In this document: in pieces, positions 60,175 to 64,000 of the stretch
Layout of the letters: each line of letters begins with the position of its first letter
Numbering within the stretch: position 1 is the first letter of the stretch
Origin: Couchioplanes caeruleus
GTDB lineage: Bacteria; Actinomycetota; Actinomycetes; Mycobacteriales; Micromonosporaceae
Assembly (NCBI RefSeq): GCF_023499255.1
Contig: NZ_CP092183.1
Location: forward strand, 2,363,501 to 2,427,500
Length of the DNA: 64,000 bases
Direction: 5' to 3'
Made by a program: the position numbers and the translations under genes
The notes under the pieces: model-generated
Told to the model about the DNA's origin: nothing
What the model saw: the letters and a program-made list of their open reading frames with translations, nothing else
Database searches by the model: none

Positions 60175-60687
60175 ATGAACAGAATCGCCATCATCGGCTG
60201 CGGCGGCTCCGGCAAGACCGTTCTCGCCCGTCACCTCGCCGAGCATCTCGGCCTTTCCGTAACCAACCTCGACGCGCTGTACTACGACGACGGCTGGCAC
60301 CCCACGCCGATGGAGACGTTCGCCGACATCCAACACGACCTCGTCGCCGCCGGCCGGTGGATCATCGAAGGTAACTATGCCTCCACCCTGCCCATCAGAC
60401 TTGCCCGCGCCGACACGGTGATCTTCCTCGACCTGCCCGCCCGGACCTGCCTGTGGGGGATCGCGCAACGCCGGTGGCGCTACCGAGGCGGCCAGCACGC
60501 CGACGGCGTCTACGACCGCATCACCTGGTCATTCATCAAGTACGTCATCGGCTACCGGCGCAGCATGCGTCCCCGTGTCACCGCGCTGCTCGCCGAACAC
60601 GGGCAACACGTCCGCTACCTGCGATTGACCAGCCGCCGACAGGCCAACCGTTTCCTGCGCCAGCTCGACACCGGCACCCCCACCTGA
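60175..60687 (+). CDS. P-loop kinase (adenylate-kinase-like, topology-modulation type)
   Basis: The ATG at 60175 ([20 protein letters not shown]) matches the usual start of the family; an in-frame ATG at 60121 would add 18 residues and overlap the upstream gene. The protein has a P-loop GCGGSGKT at 8-15, [30 protein letters not shown] and [20 protein letters not shown], as in the FlaR/topology-modulation group of small kinases. It may phosphorylate a nucleoside or sugar intermediate. Confidence 0.8.
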   Translation: MNRIAIIGCGGSGKTVLARHLAEHLGLSVTNLDALYYDDGWHPTPMETFADIQHDLVAAGRWIIEGNYASTLPIRLARADTVIFLDLPARTCLWGIAQRRWRYRGGQHADGVYDRITWSFIKYVIGYRRSMRPRVTALLAEHGQHVRYLRLTSRRQANRFLRQLDTGTPT

Positions 60688-60711
60688 CCCCCCATACCTA
60701 CGGAGGCGAGC

Positions 60712-61542
60712 TTGTCCACCCCGAGCGCCCCCTTCACCGACCCCGCCCTCATCCGCGGCCCCCTCTACGGCAGCCCCGAACGGCTCGGCCAACGCACCAA
60801 CGCCCTGCACCGCGCGAAGATCATCGGCGCGGACGCCACCGAGACCATCGCTGCGCTGGCGATGGCCGCTCACCCCGCCCCGGCACGGGTGGCCGACATC
60901 GGATGCGGGCGGGGCACCACCACCGTCCGGCTGGCCCGCCAATACCCCACAGCGGCCATCGTCGCCGTCGATCAGTCCCCGGCCCTACTGGCGGTTGTCG
61001 GCGACCGGCTACGCGCACACAATCGCCACGCGCACCTTGTGCAAGCCGACTTCCACCGGCTTCCGGATGACGTGCACGACCTCGATCTCGCGGTGGCGGC
61101 GTTCTGCCTATACCACTCACCGCACCCCGAGCAGGCGCTCACCGAGATCGCTGACCGGCTCGTGCCCGGCGGCGTATTAATTGTCACGACCAAGTCGGCC
61201 GACAGCTACCGCGAGGTGGACGCCGCCATAGCCGCTAGCGGCCTCGACCCTCAAGCCACCAGCCGGGCAAGCCTCTACCAGAGCTTCCACACGGGCAACG
61301 CCGCCACGGTACTCGCAGCGGCCGGGCTCGTCACGCGCCGCCGTCTCGACCAGCAGCACACCTTCCGCTTCCCCGACGCCGGCCACCTCGCCGACTACGC
61401 CGCCACCAACCCCAAATACCAGCTCCTACCCGAAACGACGAACGAACCCGCCGCGCTCGCCGCCGCCCTGCATGCCTGTACGCCGAGCACGCCAGTGACC
61501 ACCACGTCCACGGTGACGTACCTGGTGACGGCCCGGCCATGA
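60712..61542 (+). CDS. class I SAM-dependent methyltransferase
   Basis: The TTG at 60712 has GGAGG five bases upstream and gives 276 residues. Motif I VADIGCGRGTTTVRLA is near 62-77, then IVAVDQSPALL, VQADFHRLP, AVAAFCLYHSPHPEQALTEI and LVPGGVLIVTTKS, the usual small-molecule methyltransferase order. It should methylate O or N of the pathway intermediate. It overlaps the next gene by four bases. Confidence 0.88.
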   Translation: MSTPSAPFTDPALIRGPLYGSPERLGQRTNALHRAKIIGADATETIAALAMAAHPAPARVADIGCGRGTTTVRLARQYPTAAIVAVDQSPALLAVVGDRLRAHNRHAHLVQADFHRLPDDVHDLDLAVAAFCLYHSPHPEQALTEIADRLVPGGVLIVTTKSADSYREVDAAIAASGLDPQATSRASLYQSFHTGNAATVLAAAGLVTRRRLDQQHTFRFPDAGHLADYAATNPKYQLLPETTNEPAALAAALHACTPSTPVTTTSTVTYLVTARP

Positions 61543-62255
61543 GCCGGACCGTGTTCATCAAGCGCTACACCGACCCGGCCCGAGGGCTCGCCGCCCAACG
61601 CCACCTGCGATGGCTACAGCACCTCGACAGCGGCGTACACCTGCCCCACCTCTATCCGAGCACCGCCACGTACCTGCTGCTCGAACGGCTCCACGGCCGC
61701 CTACTCAATCCCGACGACCTGCCCGCAGTGGCCGTCATACTAGGGCTGCTGCACGGCAGCGCGTACGCCCGTGAACTGCGCGCAGCCCGCCTGGACCAGC
61801 CCTTCAACACGGCCACGGGCACTGTCATCCCCGCCTTCACCACCGGCCGCGAACACGTACTCGCACACCTCAGCCCCGAGTGGAGCGGCGCCCCCGCCTG
61901 CTTCTACAAAGACGCCAACCGGCGCAACTTCCTCATCACCGCGCACGGCCCGGCGCTGGTGGACTTCGACGACCTCACCCTTGCCCCCTTCGGCTACGAC
62001 CTCGCCAAACTCATCGTGTCCACCGCCATGACCTTCGGACACCTGCCAGCCGAACGGCTCCACGCCGTGCGGGGCGCATATACCCGCAGCGTCGCACACG
62101 CCGGTGGGCCGCCCGCGTCGTGTTCGCCCTCCCAACTAGCCGGCTACGCCGAGGTCCACCACCTACTCACCGCCCGCTACCTGCACCGCAACGACTACCA
62201 GCACCTCTGGCCGAGCGTACGGCCCTGGCCCGCACCGGCACCCCGAACCGCTTGA
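61539..62255 (+). CDS. phosphotransferase-fold protein with altered catalytic loop
   Basis: The ATG at 61539 (MSRTVFIKRYTDPARGLAAQ) gives 238 residues. It resembles the APH/protein-kinase fold, but the catalytic HGD motif reads YKDANRRN (KDANRRNFLI), with the metal Asp in LVDFDDLTLAPFGYDLAKLI kept. The loop keeps Asp and Asn, so it may still be an active kinase, perhaps of different specificity. It is coupled to the methyltransferase upstream. Confidence 0.7.
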   Translation: MSRTVFIKRYTDPARGLAAQRHLRWLQHLDSGVHLPHLYPSTATYLLLERLHGRLLNPDDLPAVAVILGLLHGSAYARELRAARLDQPFNTATGTVIPAFTTGREHVLAHLSPEWSGAPACFYKDANRRNFLITAHGPALVDFDDLTLAPFGYDLAKLIVSTAMTFGHLPAERLHAVRGAYTRSVAHAGGPPASCSPSQLAGYAEVHHLLTARYLHRNDYQHLWPSVRPWPAPAPRTA

Positions 62256-62266
62256 AGGAGCACGCC

Positions 62267-62920
62267 GTGACCGTCACCACCGAACTCGTCCTCGTCCGAC
62301 ACGGCGAAGCCAACAACAACGCCACCGGCATCGTCGGCGGAGAACGCGGCTGCACCGGACTCAGCGCCCAAGGCCACCGCCAGGTGGAAAGGCTCGCCGA
62401 ACGCCTTGCCCGCGAGCACTCCCTCCGACCGTTCGATGCGGTCTACGGCACACCACGCCGCCGCGTACGCGACACAATCGACATCATCACCAAGGTACTG
62501 CCGCTCCAGGTCACGATCGTGCCGGAGCTACGCGGTCCCGACCACGGCGACGCCGACGGCCGCTCCTGGAACGACATCAAGACAGCATTCGGCGGACCAC
62601 CCCAACACAATCCCGACCAGCCCTACGCCCCAGGGTCCGAAACGTGGAACCAATACCTGCAACGCGCGACAACCGCACTTCGAGAAATCCTCAACCGGCA
62701 CGTCGGACACCGCATCCTCATCGCCGCCCACGGCGAAACCATCGAAGCCGCCCACGTCCTAATGCTCGAACTACCACCCACGGTCCGCCTCGGCATCGGA
62801 TTCGTCACCGACCACACCGGCATCACACGATGGCAGCATCACGTCAACCGCTTCGACCGGCACGTCTGGATGCTCGCCGCTCACAACGACACCCGCCACC
62901 TCAGTGAACCGCGCTCGTGA
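62267..62920 (+). CDS. histidine-phosphatase-family enzyme
   Basis: The GTG at 62267, with GAAGGAG six bases upstream, gives 217 residues. Catalytic His12 lies in LVLVRHGEANNN, and the second His in LIAAHGETIEAAHVLML near 153. GERGCTGLSAQGHRQVERLA is the usual phosphoglycerate-mutase-like stretch. It should remove phosphate from a small molecule, for example the nucleotide intermediate. It overlaps the next gene by four bases (GTGA). Confidence 0.88.
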   Translation: MTVTTELVLVRHGEANNNATGIVGGERGCTGLSAQGHRQVERLAERLAREHSLRPFDAVYGTPRRRVRDTIDIITKVLPLQVTIVPELRGPDHGDADGRSWNDIKTAFGGPPQHNPDQPYAPGSETWNQYLQRATTALREILNRHVGHRILIAAHGETIEAAHVLMLELPPTVRLGIGFVTDHTGITRWQHHVNRFDRHVWMLAAHNDTRHLSEPRS

Positions 62921-63807
62921 TGGAAGCCGAAACGCTCCTGCTCAGCCTGTGCCGCCGACTCATCGACCCTCACGCCCGACCCATCACCACGCACGCCGGC
63001 CACAACGGAACCATCGCGCTGCGGGCCGCGACCACCGCCGGAGAGGTAATCGCCAAACTGCACCGTGGTCTCGACCGTCATCAGCAGGAGATCCACGCTT
63101 ACACCCACTGGACTGCAGTCCTACACGGACGAGCGCCGCAGCTGCTCGCCGTCAGCGACGACCCACCCGCCATCGTTATCAGCGCACTGCCTGGACGGCC
63201 ACTTGCCGACACACCGCTCCCGGCCTCCTTGGAAACCGAGGCACACCGGCAAGCCGGAGCCATCCTGCACGCCCTACACCATGCGGCCCCTGCGACCACC
63301 GAACCCGACATGACCGGCTGGCTCGCCGAACGCGGCGAATACTGGCTCGCACAGGCGCAGCATCTCTTACCCGCCGACCGGTGCGCAGAAATCCGCGGTC
63401 ACATGCACGCCTTACGCGACCTCGGGCCCATCCCGGCCGTTCCCTGCCACCTCGACTACACACCTCGGAACCTGCTGTGCTCAATCACCGATGCGGCACA
63501 ACCAGTACGGAACGGCGATGACGGCTCCGACCCCCATACGTCGGCAGAGGTAAACGTCGCCACATTCGACTTCGAGCACGCCCGCTACGACCTCGCCGCC
63601 CGCGACCTCGTACGAGTAGCCACCCGAGTATGGAAAAACCGCCCGGACCTCGAGGAAGCCTTTCTCCAGGGATATGGGCCACTCTCGCCACTAGATCGAC
63701 GAGTAATTCAACACTGCTCACACCTTGACGCGTTGACGGGCATCGTCCGCGCAGCTCACACCTCTGCCGCGGCGCTCACCGCACGCTCCGGCTCAGAAAG
63801 CGCGTAA
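62917..63807 (+). CDS. second APH-family phosphotransferase
   Basis: The GTG at 62917 gives 296 residues. The catalytic loop reads PCHLDYTPRNLLC, with HLD for the usual HGD, and the metal site is FDFEHARYDLAARDLVRVAT. The N-terminal lobe has GEVIAKLHRGLDRHQQEIHA. It is probably a small-molecule kinase and a candidate self-resistance gene. It ends the cargo run. Confidence 0.82.
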   Translation: MMEAETLLLSLCRRLIDPHARPITTHAGHNGTIALRAATTAGEVIAKLHRGLDRHQQEIHAYTHWTAVLHGRAPQLLAVSDDPPAIVISALPGRPLADTPLPASLETEAHRQAGAILHALHHAAPATTEPDMTGWLAERGEYWLAQAQHLLPADRCAEIRGHMHALRDLGPIPAVPCHLDYTPRNLLCSITDAAQPVRNGDDGSDPHTSAEVNVATFDFEHARYDLAARDLVRVATRVWKNRPDLEEAFLQGYGPLSPLDRRVIQHCSHLDALTGIVRAAHTSAAALTARSGSESA

Positions 63808-63969
63808 CGGTGCGGTTGAGTAGGCCGCACTTACCGACCGAGTCCGCCGCCAGCAGCGCTCGCCTCGTAGGCCGACACAAACAGGATCCTTGACGCCCGA
63901 TAGCATGTGACCTCCAGGCGGCGAATGCTCGTGGTAGGAGTGCAGCGCACGGAAGGACTGGTCAGCCGG

Positions 63970-64000
63970 ATGAATCTCTACCGACTGCTGGCACAGCAGC
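63970..64000 (+). CDS. start of a gene cut by the window edge
   Basis: An ATG at 63970 opens a frame (MNLYRLLAQQ) that runs off the end. GGAAGGA lies 12 bases upstream. The start is reminiscent of AMP-binding acyl-CoA synthetases, but ten residues are too few for an assignment. Confidence 0.35.
   Translation, partial: MNLYRLLAQQ

Noticed and set aside
61880..62266. Extension of the histidine-phosphatase frame upstream of 62267
   Set aside because: It lies inside the preceding kinase-fold gene, is Arg/Pro-rich, and the GTG at 62267 with GAAGGAG fits the family start.
8874..64000. Second copy of the tRNA-Val 3' end (attR)
   Set aside because: I looked for the T-arm and acceptor sequence to the right and did not find it; the far end of the element is probably beyond the window.

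Overview
The window is high-GC actinomycete DNA, most likely from the family Micromonosporaceae (Actinoplanes or a relative). An SsgB-type sporulation protein, a PGPGW-type membrane protein, frequent GTG and TTG starts with GGAGG-like ribosome sites, and BTAD/LysM, DUF574-type methyltransferase and HTH-TPR genes all point that way. The family assignment is inference from gene content; no ribosomal RNA is present.

Positions 1-8798 are ordinary chromosome: an alpha/beta hydrolase, a TPR-GGDEF protein, a TPR/FN3 membrane protein, a degenerate TcmP-like protein, Rrf2 and AraC regulators, ssgB and a small membrane protein. A tRNA-Val(CAC) gene at 8799-8870 is the boundary. A serine recombinase on the minus strand runs into the 3' half of this tRNA and ends in its anticodon loop, so the tRNA is the integration site of an integrative conjugative element (ICE) that extends rightward. 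No second copy of the tRNA end was seen, so the far end of the element is probably outside the window.

Positions 8830 to about 46800 are the ICE backbone. It holds recombinase and small ORFs (8.8-10.9 kb); a split Hsp70-like gene opposite a LysM-BTAD regulator (11.0-15.9 kb); hypothetical genes and an IS110 element (16-20.4 kb); a minus-strand accessory run with hairpins between most genes, interrupted by an IS481 element (20.7-29.1 kb); a replication-relaxation protein and a type IV secretion set, VirD4-, VirB4-, PrgI-, TrbL- and pilin-like (29.4-36.8 kb); a sigma-like regulator opposite two methyltransferase-like genes (37.2-39.6 kb); a repeat-rich region around a lipoprotein gene (39.7-42.0 kb); and a plus-strand accessory run ending with a GGDEF protein (42.1-46.8 kb). 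A CCTGACAG motif recurs in nearly every long noncoding region of this backbone, which suggests one regulator for the element. Several backbone genes are damaged: TrbL-like (frameshift), ECF-like sigma (amber codon), one gene cut by IS481, one of a tandem paralog pair (frameshift), the Hsp70-like gene (split), and possibly the 18.2 kb gene. The element may therefore no longer transfer, unless some of these are sequencing errors.

Positions 46967-63807 look like intact cargo. A minus-strand HTH-TPR regulator and phosphotransferase pair faces a long plus-strand run: GPP34 protein, APC permease, GNAT acetyltransferase, TPR-like proteins, a DUF574-type methyltransferase, then a tightly overlapping set of sugar-nucleotide epimerase, thymidylate-synthase-like enzyme with an Asn-to-Asp change expected for cytidylate, NodU-type carbamoyltransferase, glycosyltransferase-like protein, P-loop kinase, methyltransferase, phosphotransferase, histidine phosphatase and a second phosphotransferase. 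The best reading is an undescribed pathway making a hydroxymethylated, carbamoylated and probably glycosylated cytosine nucleoside. The product and its role (antibiotic, signal or nucleic-acid modification) cannot be fixed from sequence.
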